64,000 nucleotides of DNA from Litoreibacter halocynthiae (GCF_004365635.1 NZ_SOBH01000001.1:1116001-1180000); one strand, 5' to 3'. Counted from the first letter of the stretch, positions 25,372-37,805 are shown. The notes: generated from the letters alone by a model not told the origin. Made by a program: numbers and translations.

Positions 25372-26175
25372 CTACCCGATCCGTCCGGTGATGTAACTCT
25401 CGGTCCGGCTGTCTTCGGGGTTGGTGAAAATCTTATTCGTATCGCCGTATTCTACGACGTTTCCCAAATGGAAGAACGCCGTTTTCTGGCTGACCCGCGC
25501 GGCCTGCTGCATCGAGTGGGTCACGATCACCACAGTGTAGTTCTGCCGGAGGTCGTCAATCAATTCTTCCACCTGTGCAGTGGCGATGGGGTCTAGGGCC
25601 GAGCACGGCTCGTCCATCAACAGCACCTCTGGCGCCGTGGCAATGGCGCGACCGATGCACAGGCGTTGCTGCTGGCCACCGGAAAGCCCAGTGCCGGGTT
25701 GGTGCAGGCGGTCCTTCACCTCGTCCCAGATCGCGGCGCGGCGCAGGGATTGTTCCACGATTTCATCAAGTTCCGCCTTGTTCTTCGCCAAGCCGTGGAT
25801 GGTTGGACCGTAAGCCACGTTGTCATAGATCGACTTGGGGAACGGGTTGGGTTTCTGGAACACCATGCCGACACGGGCCCGCAACTGCACGGGATCCACC
25901 GATTTGGCGTAGATGTCCTGCCCCTCAAGCAGGATGTCACCGGTAACGCGACAAATATCGATGGTGTCGTTCATCCGGTTGATGCAGCGCAGGAAGGTGG
26001 ATTTGCCGCAGCCCGAAGGGCCGATGAAAGCAGTCACGGCCTTGTTTTCGATCTCAAGGTCGACGTTCTTGATCGCATGGGTATCGCCGTAGAACACGTC
26101 CACGCCCTTGGCGCTGATCTTGATATCTTTGGACATGGTCCGCTCCGTCAAAAGGGTCTGGGTTGTATCGAGCAT
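25372..26175 (-). CDS. pstB: Phosphate ABC transporter ATP-binding protein
   Basis: The ATPase of the high-affinity phosphate importer has 267 residues. Walker [11 protein letters not shown] lies near residues 53-62, the Q-loop [16 protein letters not shown] near 105, signature [10 protein letters not shown] near 163, Walker [14 protein letters not shown] near 184, and the switch His in [10 protein letters not shown] near 217. The tail GRIG is typical of PstB. The ATG at 26175 lies just after the pstA stop (26178); a GTG three codons earlier and ATG 26136 (MSKDIKIS) are alternatives. Confidence 0.95.
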   Translation of the reverse strand: MLDTTQTLLTERTMSKDIKISAKGVDVFYGDTHAIKNVDLEIENKAVTAFIGPSGCGKSTFLRCINRMNDTIDICRVTGDILLEGQDIYAKSVDPVQLRARVGMVFQKPNPFPKSIYDNVAYGPTIHGLAKNKAELDEIVEQSLRRAAIWDEVKDRLHQPGTGLSGGQQQRLCIGRAIATAPEVLLMDEPCSALDPIATAQVEELIDDLRQNYTVVIVTHSMQQAARVSQKTAFFHLGNVVEYGDTNKIFTNPEDSRTESYITGRIG

Positions 26176-26177
26176 GT

Positions 26178-27956
26178 CTACCACCGTCTTTCAAATCGTT
26201 TGCGCAAGATTACGGCGATGGCGTTCATCACCACGAGGAAGAACAGCAGCACGCAGATCGCCGCTGAGGTGCGGGCCTCGAACGCGCGCTCGGGGAAATC
26301 GGACCAGCGGAACACCTGCACCGGAAGCACGCTGGCGCTGTCGGTGATGGAGCCGGGGACATCCACGATAAACGCCACCATGCCGATCATGATCAGCGGC
26401 GCGGTTTCGCCCAAGGCCTGCGCCATGCCGATGATGGTGCCGGTCAGGATGCCGGGCATGGCCAGTGGCAGCACGTGGTGGAAGGTCGTCTGCAAAGGCG
26501 AAGCACCAAGGCCCACAGCGGCGTCGCGGATGGACGGGGGCACCGCACGGATCGCCGCCCGCGCCGCGATGATGATCGTGGGCAGCGTCATCAACGCCAG
26601 CACGATCCCGCCCGCCAAGGGTGCGGAGCGCGGTACGCCGAAGACGCCGAGGAACACCGACAGGCCCAGCAGGCCGAACACGATGGACGGCACGGCGGCT
26701 AGGTTGTTGATGTTGACCTCCACGAAGTCGGTCAGCTTGTTCTTGGGGGCGAATTCCTCAAGGTAGATCGCCGCCAGAACGCCCGTGGGGAAAGCCAACA
26801 GGAAGGTGACGAGCATGGTCCAGAACGAGCCCGCGACTGCGCCCCAAATGCCCGCCAGTTCCGGCTCACGGCTATCGCCTGCGGTGAAGAAGCGGGTGTT
26901 GAAGACTACATCCACCCTGCCCTGCGACTTAAGCTGCTCGATCCAGATGATCTGGTTATCAGACACTTTACGGGAGGCTTCGGGCAGGTCGGTGGTGTAA
27001 AGGCCCCAAGTGTTGGTCGCATCGACCGTTCGCTCCATCGGCACGACGGCTTCGGCCAGACCACCGTTCGGCGTGATGCGGGTCATTTTCAGCCAGCCAC
27101 CGGCCACGTTGATGAGCACCGAGCGGTTGTTTTCGTCCAGCACCTCGTCGCCGCCTTGCGCCGCTGCACGGGCCTCCAACTCGTCCGCCTGTGCCAATAG
27201 CGCATCGCGGGCGGCGGCGCGGGCGTCTGCCAGCTTTGCGTTCTTCTCCCGCTCCTCGGCAGCATCCGCCACGTCAGCGCGGCGGGTGAATTCAACCACA
27301 CCGTTCTCCTGCAACCGCGCCTGCCCGCGCAGCTTGGCGGCCTCAACGACCAAGCCCTCTTTCACCCGCGCCAGCGCTTTGCTGAAATCATCGGCGGTCG
27401 AGGAGACGAGGTAGGATCCGTCCTGCTCGGTCAGGGTCAGGTTGCCGTCCACCGGCTTGGACACGAGATCTCCGAAGTCGCCCTTCAGGTAAAGGTCGGT
27501 CACGTCGGAGGCGAGGAACGGGTAGTCGATGGTCTGGCCCACCAGCGACGGATCGACGGCGACCTTGTCGGCCAACTCGAACGCAGCACCGGACGAGGTC
27601 AGGTCATACAGCTCGCGCCGCGTCGTGCGGCCCTTGGCGTTGGGAAACTGTTCTTTCAGCATATCCTTGGACAGCCCGGAGAAATCCGCGCGGCGGATGA
27701 TCTTCGGATCGCGCGTGCCGTCAGGATCAATCTCCGACGCCTCCAGAGTGATCGGCAGCGTCAGATAGGTCTCAGTCAGCGCCCCGCCCGCCTTGGTAAA
27801 GACCGAGCCCAGCAGCGCGACCAGTGCCGCAGCCGCCAGTGACAGCGCGATGATGCCATAAGCCTTCAGCCGCGTCTCGGCGGCGCGCCGTTTGCCGACC
27901 CGCTTGGCAGAGGCCGCGCCGGTGTGGCGTGCGCTGAGTGTTGTCATATCAACCAT
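26178..27956 (-). CDS. pstA: Phosphate ABC transporter permease PstA, long form with DUF3333-type insertion
   Basis: The protein has 592 residues against about 280-300 in E. coli. After one membrane helix (residues 32-58) comes an extra region of about 310 residues, mainly hydrophilic and with a charged alanine-rich coiled-coil section (about 235-275, [21 protein letters not shown]). The classical permease core begins near 375 ([18 protein letters not shown]), with [16 protein letters not shown] near 427 and the EAA-type loop [24 protein letters not shown] near 490. The extra part matches my memory of alphaproteobacterial PstA (DUF3333) and should project into the periplasm. Confidence 0.93.
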   Translation of the reverse strand: MVDMTTLSARHTGAASAKRVGKRRAAETRLKAYGIIALSLAAAALVALLGSVFTKAGGALTETYLTLPITLEASEIDPDGTRDPKIIRRADFSGLSKDMLKEQFPNAKGRTTRRELYDLTSSGAAFELADKVAVDPSLVGQTIDYPFLASDVTDLYLKGDFGDLVSKPVDGNLTLTEQDGSYLVSSTADDFSKALARVKEGLVVEAAKLRGQARLQENGVVEFTRRADVADAAEEREKNAKLADARAAARDALLAQADELEARAAAQGGDEVLDENNRSVLINVAGGWLKMTRITPNGGLAEAVVPMERTVDATNTWGLYTTDLPEASRKVSDNQIIWIEQLKSQGRVDVVFNTRFFTAGDSREPELAGIWGAVAGSFWTMLVTFLLAFPTGVLAAIYLEEFAPKNKLTDFVEVNINNLAAVPSIVFGLLGLSVFLGVFGVPRSAPLAGGIVLALMTLPTIIIAARAAIRAVPPSIRDAAVGLGASPLQTTFHHVLPLAMPGILTGTIIGMAQALGETAPLIMIGMVAFIVDVPGSITDSASVLPVQVFRWSDFPERAFEARTSAAICVLLFFLVVMNAIAVILRKRFERRW

Positions 27957-27967
27957 TGATCCGGCCC

Positions 27968-29344
27968 CTAGTCGTAAAGTTCGCGGTATTTGCGCACGAC
28001 GCGTTGCGCTGCGATGTTCATCAGCAGGGTCACGCAGAACAGCGTGAAGCCCAAGGTGAAGGCGGGGCCTGCGGCGGTGGAGGCTTCTGTGTCGCCGGTG
28101 ATCAGCATGACGATTTGCACCGTCACCGTGGTCACGGCCTCCAGCGGGTTGGCGGTCAGGTTCGCCCCCTGCCCTGCGGCCATCACCACGATCATCGTCT
28201 CGCCCACCGCGCGGGATACGCCCAGAAGCACCGCCGACACGATGCCCGGCAAGGCAGCAGGCAGGACCACCTGGCGGATGGTTTCCGCCTTGGTAGCGCC
28301 CAGACCGTAGGAGCCGTCGCGCAAGCTCTGCGGCACGGCGTTGATGACGTCATCACTGAGCGACGAGATGAAAGGGATAATCATGATCCCCATGACGATG
28401 CCTGCCGCCAATGCGCTCTCGGACGCGATGGTCAGCCCGATCGCCTCGCCAGAGTTGCGGATGAACGGTGCCAGTGTGATCGCGGCGAAGAAGCCGTAGA
28501 CCACCGTGGGAATACCGGCCAGCAGCTCCAGCATCGGTTTGGCCCACGCACGCACACGGGGGCTGGCGAAGTCGGACAGGTAGACCGCCGACAGCAGCCC
28601 GATGGGCACGGCCACCAGCATGGCGATCACGGTGATCATCAAGGTGCCCGCAAACAGCGGCACGGCACCGACCTTGTCGGGGTCCAGTTTGCCCGCCTGC
28701 ACACCGGACAGCGGCGACCATGTGGTGCCGAACAGGAACTTGTGGACCTGCCAGTCGATGTTGTTGAAGAAGTTGATCGTCTCGAAAATTAGCGACAGGA
28801 CGATGCCCACCGTGGTCAGCACCGCGATGGCAGCCGTGAGCATCAGGATGCGACGGATGATGGTTTCCGACCGGTTCCGCGCGCGCCAGTCCGGCGCGAT
28901 GCTGCGCAAGGCCCAGATGCCGCCAGCGATGGCAAACAGCATGGACAGCGCGATGGTGCCCCATTTCAACCAGGCGTCCTTGGAGACCACCTGCGCGGCG
29001 ATGCCTTCGCGCAGCGGGTCGGTCTTGGACGCGATGCCGCCGGATGCGATTGCCCGCGCGTCGGACAGGACCAGTTCGGCCTCAATGGCGGACAGGTTCG
29101 GGTCGGCGTTCAGGATCGCGGCCATCAGGTCGCGCTCCAGCCATGCGGCCCAAAGCGAACCGACGACCACCAGCACCGCGATGCCGCAAATCGCGGAGAC
29201 CAGCATGGCCAGCGTACCGTGGAAATTCGGACGCGAATGCAAAAGACGCACGTCCCCGCGCACCACAGCCACCGCACGACTGCGCCCGATGACGAAAAAC
29301 GCCAGCGCCAGCGCGATGATCGCAAAGAAAGTGAGTGTCTGCAT
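27968..29344 (-). CDS. pstC: Phosphate ABC transporter permease PstC, long form
   Basis: The membrane protein has 458 residues, about 140 more than E. coli PstC. The N-terminal part has extra helices (TLTFFAIIALALAFFVIGRS, MLVSAICGIAVLVVVGSLWAA) separated by a soluble stretch. The conserved core starts near 185 (ILSLIFETINFF) and includes KFLFGTTWSP and the EAA loop GSYGLGATKAETIRQVVLPAALPGI near 355-378. Together with PstA it forms the phosphate channel. It lies 75 bases after pstS and 11 before pstA, so one transcript is likely. Confidence 0.94.
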   Translation of the reverse strand: MQTLTFFAIIALALAFFVIGRSRAVAVVRGDVRLLHSRPNFHGTLAMLVSAICGIAVLVVVGSLWAAWLERDLMAAILNADPNLSAIEAELVLSDARAIASGGIASKTDPLREGIAAQVVSKDAWLKWGTIALSMLFAIAGGIWALRSIAPDWRARNRSETIIRRILMLTAAIAVLTTVGIVLSLIFETINFFNNIDWQVHKFLFGTTWSPLSGVQAGKLDPDKVGAVPLFAGTLMITVIAMLVAVPIGLLSAVYLSDFASPRVRAWAKPMLELLAGIPTVVYGFFAAITLAPFIRNSGEAIGLTIASESALAAGIVMGIMIIPFISSLSDDVINAVPQSLRDGSYGLGATKAETIRQVVLPAALPGIVSAVLLGVSRAVGETMIVVMAAGQGANLTANPLEAVTTVTVQIVMLITGDTEASTAAGPAFTLGFTLFCVTLLMNIAAQRVVRKYRELYD

Positions 29345-29419
29345 CCGTTCCCCCGGAGGACTGGTGCAGGGGCCGCACCGATGTGCCGCCCCTGCCCGTT
29401 TTTGTTCAAGCCAAGCGGC

Positions 29420-30400
29420 TTAGTTCCATTCGTTGCCCGTCATTGCGGTCAGTGATTTGACGCCGCCGGAGATGGTTTCGAACTCGTCTTCCGGCAGCGG
29501 GATCAGGCCCTTGTCGACCAGATAGCCCTCTTCACCGGCAGCCGCGTCGGACATGAACTCGTCCGCGAACTCTTGCAGGCCGGGGATCACGCCCACATGC
29601 GCGTTCTTGATGTAGAAGTAGAGCGAGCGGGACACCGGATAGGCACCATCTGCGATATTGTCGAAGCTAGGCTCGACCCCGTCGACGCTGGAGCCTTGCA
29701 GCACGTCCGAGTTCTGGTCGAGGAACGAGAAGCCGAACACGCCGATCGCGTTGGGGTTGGCTTCCAGCTTGGAGACGATCAGATTGTCGTTTTCGCCAGC
29801 CTCGATATAGGCCCCATCCTCGCGAATGGTGATGCCCTCACACGCAATGCCCGCGCCTTCGCAGCCTTCATGCATGACAAGTTCCTCAAACGCGTCGCGG
29901 GTGCCGGAGGACGGGGGCGGGCCAAGCACCTCGATCTTGATGGCGGGCAGCGACGGGTCGACGTCGGACCACATTTCAGGCAGCGGGCCTTGGGCCGCGA
30001 GCGCTGTGACCAGTTGTTCGCGGGTGACGTTCAGGACGGGGCCGCCCTTGGCGTTGGCGATGACGATGCCGTCATAGCCGATGATGGCCTCGGTCACTTC
30101 GGTGACGCCGTTGTCGGTGCAGAGCTTGAATTCCTTCGCCTTCATGCGGCGCGATGCGTTGGTGATGTCGGGATGCTCGGTGCCAACGCCTGCGCAAAAC
30201 AGCTTCAAACCGCCGCCGGAGCCCGTGGATTCAACAACCGGTGTCTGGAAATCGGTCGAGCGGCCGAATTGTTCGGCAACAGCGGTGGAAAATGGAAATA
30301 CGGTGGACGAGCCGACAATGCGGATCTGGTCGCGGGCATCTGCGGCGGTTGCAGCAGCGGCAAGAATTGCGGCAGAGGCCACGGTTTTGACGAACGACAT
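29420..30400 (-). CDS. pstS: Periplasmic phosphate-binding protein
   Basis: The exported protein has 326 residues. The signal peptide MSFVKTVASAAILAAAATAADA is followed by RDQIRIVGSSTVFPF, where the SST loop binds phosphate. ESTGSGGGLKLFCAGVG near 58-75 and GPPPSSGTRDAFEE near 155-168 are further phosphate-contact segments. The fold is the PBP type of the high-affinity importer. It is the first pst gene and lies behind a Pho box, so strong induction under phosphate limitation is expected. GGAGTGACCTT precedes the ATG. Confidence 0.95.
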   Translation of the reverse strand: MSFVKTVASAAILAAAATAADARDQIRIVGSSTVFPFSTAVAEQFGRSTDFQTPVVESTGSGGGLKLFCAGVGTEHPDITNASRRMKAKEFKLCTDNGVTEVTEAIIGYDGIVIANAKGGPVLNVTREQLVTALAAQGPLPEMWSDVDPSLPAIKIEVLGPPPSSGTRDAFEELVMHEGCEGAGIACEGITIREDGAYIEAGENDNLIVSKLEANPNAIGVFGFSFLDQNSDVLQGSSVDGVEPSFDNIADGAYPVSRSLYFYIKNAHVGVIPGLQEFADEFMSDAAAGEEGYLVDKGLIPLPEDEFETISGGVKSLTAMTGNEWN

Positions 30401-30500
30401 AAGGTCACTCCTTTGGTGTCATGTGCGCGCCCCCACCCCCTTGGTGGCAGCGCATGACCGGCGGTCTAGAGACGCCGTGCTGACCTTTTGTGAAGCTTTC

Positions 30501-30518
30501 GTAACAGTTTCATGACAA
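30501..30518 (-). promoter_or_regulatory. Pho box upstream of pstS
   Basis: On minus the site reads TTGTCAT-GAAA-CTGTTAC, two 7-base direct repeats with 4-base spacing, matching the PhoB consensus CTGTCAT at 6/7 and 5/7. A weaker third unit, GCTTCAC, continues the 11-base period. It lies about 100 bases before the pstS start and 24 bases beyond the phoR stop. Confidence 0.7.
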
Positions 30519-30541
30519 TGGGCAGCCGTTCCGAAGGTTTG

Positions 30542-31567
30542 TTACTCCGCGCGCGGGAAAAACACCGAAAAACAGCTTCCAACACCTTGTTCTGACGTGA
30601 TTTTCAGCCGACCTCGATGTCTGGAGACGATATGTTTGGCAATCGCCAAGCCAAGGCCCGTTCCGCCCTGATCGCGGCTTCTGTGGTCGTCGACACGGTA
30701 AAAGCGTTCGGTCAGGCGGGGCAAATGTATCGCATCGATTCCCTCGCCCTCGTCGCGAATGTCGACCCGCACCGCCGGTTGACGCAAAGCTAGGTCCCGA
30801 TCCAGATTTTCAACGCCGATATGGATGGTTTTGCCTGTGCCGCCATATTTAATCGCGTTCTCGATCAGGTTCAAAAATAGCTGGGTCAGCTGATCGCGGT
30901 CTCCGAGGATGGAAAAGCTGCCACCCAGAGCATCAGTGGAAACGGTCACCGACGCATCTGACAGCTTACCTTCCAGCGTGGCGACGACCGAACGCAGCAC
31001 CGAAGCCAGATCCACCTGATCGCGCGGACGGATACGTTCGTCCACCTCAACACGGGCAAGCGACAGCAGATCGGAGACCATCCGGTTCATCCGCTGCGCC
31101 TCGCGGTCCATGATGGTTAAAAAACGGTCTTGAGCATCAACATCTCCGCGCGCAGGGCCTTGAAGGGTTTCGATAAACCCCATCAGGCTGGTTAGCGGCG
31201 TGCGCAGCTCGTGGCTGATATTGGCGACGAAATCACGGCGCATCATCTCGCTGTCTTCTTGCTGCGTCTGGTCCTCGAAACTCAGCATCGCACCGCCATC
31301 CGGCAACGGGTTCGCGCGACAGATATAGGTGTTTTCGCCCGACAGGCCGGACAGCAAAAACCGCGCCTGTCCCTCTTGGGCAGCGTTCAAGCTTGCGTCG
31401 ATCACGGCCAGCACAGGCGCCTGCCGCAACAGTGACACGACACTCGCACCCGCAAGGTTACGGTTGAACATCTCTGACGCGGCCGCGTTTGCCAATTTGA
31501 TCCGGCTGTCATTGTCAATCAGCATCACCGGCATCGGGATGCCTTCGAGAACTGCTTCGACTGTCAT
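30542..31567 (-). CDS. phoR: Phosphate regulon sensor kinase PhoR, lacking membrane segments
   Basis: The histidine kinase has 341 residues. A PAS-like domain begins almost at the N-terminus (EGIPMPVMLIDNDSRIKLAN, residues 7-26). The phosphoacceptor His lies in VANISHELRTPLTSL near 125, the N box in NLIENAIKYGG near 238, and the G boxes in DEGEGI and GGTGLGLAIAKHIV near 275-320. E. coli PhoR has two N-terminal membrane helices; here a TAG stop closely precedes the open frame, so no such helices are encoded and the protein should be cytosolic. AAGAGG precedes ATG 31567. Confidence 0.9.
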   Translation of the reverse strand: MTVEAVLEGIPMPVMLIDNDSRIKLANAAASEMFNRNLAGASVVSLLRQAPVLAVIDASLNAAQEGQARFLLSGLSGENTYICRANPLPDGGAMLSFEDQTQQEDSEMMRRDFVANISHELRTPLTSLMGFIETLQGPARGDVDAQDRFLTIMDREAQRMNRMVSDLLSLARVEVDERIRPRDQVDLASVLRSVVATLEGKLSDASVTVSTDALGGSFSILGDRDQLTQLFLNLIENAIKYGGTGKTIHIGVENLDRDLALRQPAVRVDIRDEGEGIDAIHLPRLTERFYRVDDHRSRDQGGTGLGLAIAKHIVSRHRGRLKITSEQGVGSCFSVFFPRAE

Positions 31568-31705
31568 TCTGGCCTCTTGATCACATCGCTTTCGCAACAT
31601 CTAACCGCGCACCAAGGACAGGGAAACCTGTCTTGTGCGGTTTGGCGACGCTGATAGCCTAGCGAGGTAACGTGTAGCGTACAAAACCACCCGGGAGGAC
31701 GCATA

Positions 31706-32107
31706 TTGGACAGCAGACTTTCGCAACCAGCCTGCCAGATATCCCCGAAGGGGCATCCCAATTACCCGCCTGTGATACTTGTCTTGGGGTTGACCCATGT
31801 TGATCTGATCCGTCTGCCATCCGGCACCATACCACCGACCGCACTGGTGCATTTCGCGCCAGTTGACGCGTTGGATGGCGAAGTGCTGGCCGAGTTGAAG
31901 CCAACGACGATCATTTCGGGGCTGGTGTCACGCGGCTCTGACGCTTTTGAGCTCGCGAGGCGATTGTCGGACCTGAAATACGAGGGCCAGTATCAGGTGC
32001 TGACGACCGCCCTGCCCCGTCCCGCCATGGTGCGCGCCGAGATATTAAGCGTTGCACCGGATATTGACGTGCAATTGCTCGAAATTCCGGTGCAGCCCGG
32101 CGCTTAG
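31706..32107 (+). CDS. Hypothetical protein with TTG start
   Basis: The 133-residue cytosolic protein is of unknown function. Middle segments ([36 protein letters not shown]) look like alternating beta-strands and helices, faintly like a receiver fold, but no phosphorylation Asp is placed. The start is TTG 31706, chosen because GGGAGG lies 7 bases upstream and there is no ATG until late in the frame. It is transcribed away from phoR, and its stop overlaps the proA stop region by 4 bases. Codon use and base composition resemble real neighbours. Confidence 0.6.
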   Translation: MDSRLSQPACQISPKGHPNYPPVILVLGLTHVDLIRLPSGTIPPTALVHFAPVDALDGEVLAELKPTTIISGLVSRGSDAFELARRLSDLKYEGQYQVLTTALPRPAMVRAEILSVAPDIDVQLLEIPVQPGA

Positions 32108-33369
32108 CTGCGCACAGTTCCGTCGCCGGTGACGATGTATTTGAACGAGGTCAGTTGCTCCGCCCCGACAGGGCCGCGCGCGTGCATCTTGCCCGTTGCA
32201 ATACCAATCTCCGCGCCCATCCCGAACTCCCCGCCATCGGCGAACTGGGTCGAGGCATTGTGCATCAGGATCGCGCTATCAAGGCGCGTGAGGAACAGAT
32301 CAGCGGTCGCCTGATCCTCGGTCATGATGCAATCGGTGTGGTTGGAGCCGTATTGCCGGATATGATCCATCGCCTCTTCGATGCTGCCTACAGTTTTGGC
32401 GGCGATCTCCATGTCTAGGAATTCGCGACCCCAGTGTTCGGGGTTTGCGGGGCTGGTGCCGTCGATCTTTGCCAGCTTCATATCGGCATCTACGGTCACA
32501 CCCTTGTCGAGCAACGCGCGGATGACGCCTTGCCCGATCGTCTCGATAACGTCTTCGTGGATCAACAGACATTCCGCCGCGCCACAAATTCCCGTGCGCC
32601 GCGTCTTGGCGTTCAAAACCACGTTGAGGGTTTTGACAGGGTCCGCCGCCTTGTCGATATAGATATGCACGATGCCTTCGAGATGGGCAAAAACCGGAAC
32701 GCGGGCTTCGCGTTGCACGAGACCAACCAAGCCCTTACCCCCGCGCGGCACAATCACGTCGATATAGTCAGTCATCGTCAACATTTCCGACACCGCCGCG
32801 CGGTCGCGGGTTGGTACAAGCTGGATTGCAGCCTCTGGCAGCCCTGCATCTTTCAGGCCCTGCACCAGACACGCATGGATGGCACCGGAGGAATGAAAGC
32901 TCTCCGAGCCGCCGCGCAAGATCACCGCGTTGCCGGCTTTCAGGCACAGTGCGCCGGCATCGGCCGTCACGTTAGGACGGCTTTCATAAATCACGCCGAT
33001 GACCCCCAAAGGCGTGCGCACCCGCTTGATATGAAGCCCTGAGGCCATATCCCACTCGGTGATCACCTCGCCCACCGGATCCTTTTGATCCGCCACCGCG
33101 CGCAGCCCGTCCTGCATCGCACGGATGCGGTCCTCGTCCAGCATCAGGCGGTCCATCATCGCGGGCGACAGGCCCTTTTCGCGACCATAGTCGAGATCCA
33201 GCTTGTTGGCGGCGATGATCTTGTCGCGGTTGGCCCAAACGGCGTCGGCGGCGCTGATCAGGGCGGCATGTTTGCGCTCGGCGCTGGCAAAGGACAGTTC
33301 GGCGGCGGCGGCACGGGCCTGTTGGCCAATCTCGGCCATCATTGCGGGGATGTTCGCGTCTGTGGTCAT
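32104..33369 (-). CDS. proA: Gamma-glutamyl phosphate reductase
   Basis: ProA, 421 residues, reduces gamma-glutamyl phosphate to glutamate semialdehyde with NADPH, the second step of proline synthesis. It has an aldehyde-dehydrogenase fold with the catalytic Cys in [16 protein letters not shown] near residue 258. [31 protein letters not shown] near 124-154 and [14 protein letters not shown] near 206 are ProA signatures. The C-terminal [19 protein letters not shown] is also typical. It follows proB by 33 bases on the same strand, giving a proBA unit. Confidence 0.96.
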   Translation of the reverse strand: MTTDANIPAMMAEIGQQARAAAAELSFASAERKHAALISAADAVWANRDKIIAANKLDLDYGREKGLSPAMMDRLMLDEDRIRAMQDGLRAVADQKDPVGEVITEWDMASGLHIKRVRTPLGVIGVIYESRPNVTADAGALCLKAGNAVILRGGSESFHSSGAIHACLVQGLKDAGLPEAAIQLVPTRDRAAVSEMLTMTDYIDVIVPRGGKGLVGLVQREARVPVFAHLEGIVHIYIDKAADPVKTLNVVLNAKTRRTGICGAAECLLIHEDVIETIGQGVIRALLDKGVTVDADMKLAKIDGTSPANPEHWGREFLDMEIAAKTVGSIEEAMDHIRQYGSNHTDCIMTEDQATADLFLTRLDSAILMHNASTQFADGGEFGMGAEIGIATGKMHARGPVGAEQLTSFKYIVTGDGTVRS

Positions 33370-33402
33370 GGGGTCGGACCTTCGGGGAAATTTCGAGTGC
33401 GG

Positions 33403-35561
<2,159 letters not shown>

Positions 35562-35602
35562 CTAGCGGGGTGGCGCAGCCTTACCGCACCCGCCCGCTAC
35601 GC

Positions 35603-36139
35603 TCAATCCAGCTTCTTGATATAGGTCCATGTCGGCACAGTCGTGTTCCGCGCAACCGAGAAGGTCTCCGCGTCGCCGATATATTCGAACCCCGCGTTGC
35701 TCAGAACCCGTGCCGAGGCCGGATTGTCTTGGAATACCGAGCCAAACAGCGTGCGGCAGGCCTGCGGGTTCGCCGCGACCAGCGCTTCGACCGCCTTGGA
35801 GGCCAAGCCGTTGTTCCACAGCTGTGGTGCCACCCAATAGCCGATTTCCGACTGCTCGCGGTCCATGCGGTTCAAGCCGATCAGACCCAACACCTGAGAG
35901 CCGTCATCCGACGGGTCAATGACCCACACGTCCTCCGCGCGGCCTTCGCTGAGCGACCGCTTGATGAAGCCTTCGGTCGTGCCGGGGGGCAGCGGGTGCG
36001 GGATCGACGATGTCGCCTTGGCGATCCGCTCATCCGCCGCATACAGGCCGATCTGGCCCGTATCGGATTGGCTCACCGGACGTAGTGTAAAACCATCAGC
36101 TTCTATGACCGGCTGTGTGTAGGTTCCTTCAAAGCTCAT
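35603..36139 (-). CDS. GNAT-family N-acetyltransferase (RimJ/RimL type)
   Basis: This acetyl-CoA-dependent acetyltransferase has 178 residues. It starts with the RimJ/RimL-like VIEADGFTLRPVSQSD. VLGLIGLNRMDREQSEIGYWVAPQLWNNGLASKAVEAL forms strand 4 and the pyrophosphate loop near 83-120, and FQDNPASARVLSNAGFEYIGD near 135-156 is the C-terminal motif. The acceptor, a protein N-terminus or small amine, is unknown. ATG 36139 overlaps the stop of the lysE gene as TAATG, so the two are coupled. Confidence 0.88.
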   Translation of the reverse strand: MSFEGTYTQPVIEADGFTLRPVSQSDTGQIGLYAADERIAKATSSIPHPLPPGTTEGFIKRSLSEGRAEDVWVIDPSDDGSQVLGLIGLNRMDREQSEIGYWVAPQLWNNGLASKAVEALVAANPQACRTLFGSVFQDNPASARVLSNAGFEYIGDAETFSVARNTTVPTWTYIKKLD

Positions 36140-36738
36140 TATTTGCCTCCCGCAAATAGTACAAACAGAACACTTGCAACGGTCAGCGCCGCCAAGGTCC
36201 ACATCAAATATTTCTCGGCGGGCGTTCCAGCCACGCTACGCGCAATGCGCTCCCCACCATAGGTCCAAATTGGGTGCAAAATGAGTTGCACTCCTAACAA
36301 TATCAGGGCGATTGTCACGGTCGCTTCAAGAGTTGGTGTCCCGGGCTCCGTAAACGCGGTGAAGCCCGCCGTGATCATCGCCCATGCTTTCGGGTTCAAG
36401 GGATGGACGATCAATCCAGCCGCAAAACCCGGGGCCTTAGCTTCTATATTGGTATTCAGGCGCATATTTGCGACCCGCCATGCCAACCAGATGATGTAGG
36501 CCGCCGACACCCATTTCAGCGTTTGGAACACCCAAGGCGCGCTGTCAGCCAGCTGCATCAACCCGAAACCCACAGGCCAGATGACCAATTGTTTGCCAAG
36601 CGCCACGCCTGCCACGAACGGCAAGGCACGACGCAGGCCATAGCGCGCGCCTGTTGCCAACAGGGCCATATTGGCTGGCCCCGGCGTGCCAACCTGCGAG
36701 GCGGCGAATATGGCGAATGATGCGGCGGCGACACTCAT
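36139..36738 (-). CDS. LysE/RhtB-family amino-acid exporter
   Basis: The membrane protein has 199 residues and about six helices. The family start IFAASQVGTPGPANMALLATGARYGLRRALPFVAGV carries the conserved (G)PGP motif near residues 17-20. NPKAWAMITAGFTAFT near 112 is another signature. Such proteins export amino acids or homoserine-lactone-like compounds. It lies between rpmA and the GNAT gene, an insertion into the usual rplU-rpmA-obg string, and its start is only 23 bases beyond the rpmA terminator, so it needs its own promoter or read-through. Confidence 0.87.
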   Translation of the reverse strand: MSVAAASFAIFAASQVGTPGPANMALLATGARYGLRRALPFVAGVALGKQLVIWPVGFGLMQLADSAPWVFQTLKWVSAAYIIWLAWRVANMRLNTNIEAKAPGFAAGLIVHPLNPKAWAMITAGFTAFTEPGTPTLEATVTIALILLGVQLILHPIWTYGGERIARSVAGTPAEKYLMWTLAALTVASVLFVLFAGGK

Positions 36739-36760
36739 GGTCAGCCCTAACGTAGCAAAA

Positions 36761-36791
36761 GAAAAAGGGACCGGTCTTTCAACCGATCCCT
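36761..36791 (-). terminator. Rho-independent terminator after rpmA
   Basis: On minus AGGGATCGGT-TGAAAG-ACCGGTCCCT (one G-T pair) is followed by TTTTTC. It lies 28 bases after the rpmA stop and immediately before the lysE gene. Confidence 0.8.
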
Positions 36792-36819
36792 CAAATTTTT
36801 CAAACCTTGTGGGTCTCGG

Positions 36820-37089
36820 TTACTCGGCGGCCTCGGCCATCGGGACGATAGAGACAAAGGTGCGGCCTTTCAGGCCTTTGTGGAACTTCACGTTGCCTTC
36901 GACTTTTGCGAAGATCGTGTGATCCTTGCCCATGCCGACGCCTTCGCCTGGCCACTTAACAGTGCCGCGTTGACGAACGATGATGTTGCCGGGAATGACG
37001 AGTTCGCCACCATATTTTTTCACGCCAAGACGACGACCCGCTGAGTCGCGACCGTTCCGGGATGAACCACCTGCTTTTTTATGTGCCAT
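36820..37089 (-). CDS. rpmA: 50S ribosomal protein L27
   Basis: L27 is an 89-residue basic protein whose N-terminal tail reaches the peptidyl-transferase centre. The sequence opens [20 protein letters not shown] and contains [22 protein letters not shown] and [17 protein letters not shown], all typical. No N-terminal cleavage extension is present, as expected in proteobacteria. It follows rplU by 11 bases and the pair should be one operon ending at the terminator at 36761-36791. Confidence 0.98.
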   Translation of the reverse strand: MAHKKAGGSSRNGRDSAGRRLGVKKYGGELVIPGNIIVRQRGTVKWPGEGVGMGKDHTIFAKVEGNVKFHKGLKGRTFVSIVPMAEAAE

Positions 37090-37100
37090 TGTGCTTCTCC

Positions 37101-37805
37101 TTAACCTTTAGCGAGTTCTGCAGCCTGCTCGAGCCAGTTATCCCGGTCGATGCGGCCTTTGAAATTCAGTTTCTCGTCCATATCAGCAATGTCCTCTGGG
37201 GTCCATGCTGCGATCTGGGCGAATGTGGTAACGTCAAGTCCGTGAAGTTTCTTCACGATTACCGGACCAACACCGCTGATGCGTGTCAAATCATCTGCGC
37301 CTTCGGATTTCGCTGCGGCCTTCTTAGGGGCGGCGGCTTTCTTAGGTGCAGCTTCTTTTTTCGGAGCAGCGGCTTTTTCAGCTTTCGCTGCTGGCTTGGC
37401 AGCGGCTTTGGCTTTTTTCTTGGCCGGAGCAGCCGCTTCGATTGCGGCAACCGATACGCCAGCGCCATTGATGGCAGCTTTGACGCCGGACTTGTCTGCA
37501 CCTTTTTCAAGGATGTCCGTGATGCGGAGCAGCGTCAGTTGCTGACGGTGGCCCTTGGTGCGCTTCGAGGAGTGCTTACGACGACGCTTTACGAAGTTGA
37601 TCGTTTTCACGCCTTTGATCTGGTCGATGACTTCGGCTTGAACGCCTGCGTCTTTGACCAACGGAGCACCTACAGTGCCCCCGACCATCAGAATTTCGTT
37701 GAATTGGATTTTGTCGCCAGCGGCGGCATCCAGTTTCTCGACACGCAGAACATCGCCCGAGGCGACTTTATACTGCTTGCCGCCGGTTTTTAGAACCGCG
37801 AACAT
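37101..37805 (-). CDS. rplU: 50S ribosomal protein L21 with long C-terminal extension
   Basis: The product has 234 residues against about 103 for ordinary L21. Residues 1-103 are normal ([46 protein letters not shown]). Then comes a Lys/Ala/Pro linker (about 125-170, repeated AAPKK units) and a C-terminal module, [20 protein letters not shown], near residues 174-193, a helix-hairpin-helix, followed by [21 protein letters not shown]. Comparable tails are known to me from Rhodobacterales L21 and resemble those on NuoE in that order. The module may bind rRNA or DNA. Confidence 0.96.
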   Translation of the reverse strand: MFAVLKTGGKQYKVASGDVLRVEKLDAAAGDKIQFNEILMVGGTVGAPLVKDAGVQAEVIDQIKGVKTINFVKRRRKHSSKRTKGHRQQLTLLRITDILEKGADKSGVKAAINGAGVSVAAIEAAAPAKKKAKAAAKPAAKAEKAAAPKKEAAPKKAAAPKKAAAKSEGADDLTRISGVGPVIVKKLHGLDVTTFAQIAAWTPEDIADMDEKLNFKGRIDRDNWLEQAAELAKG

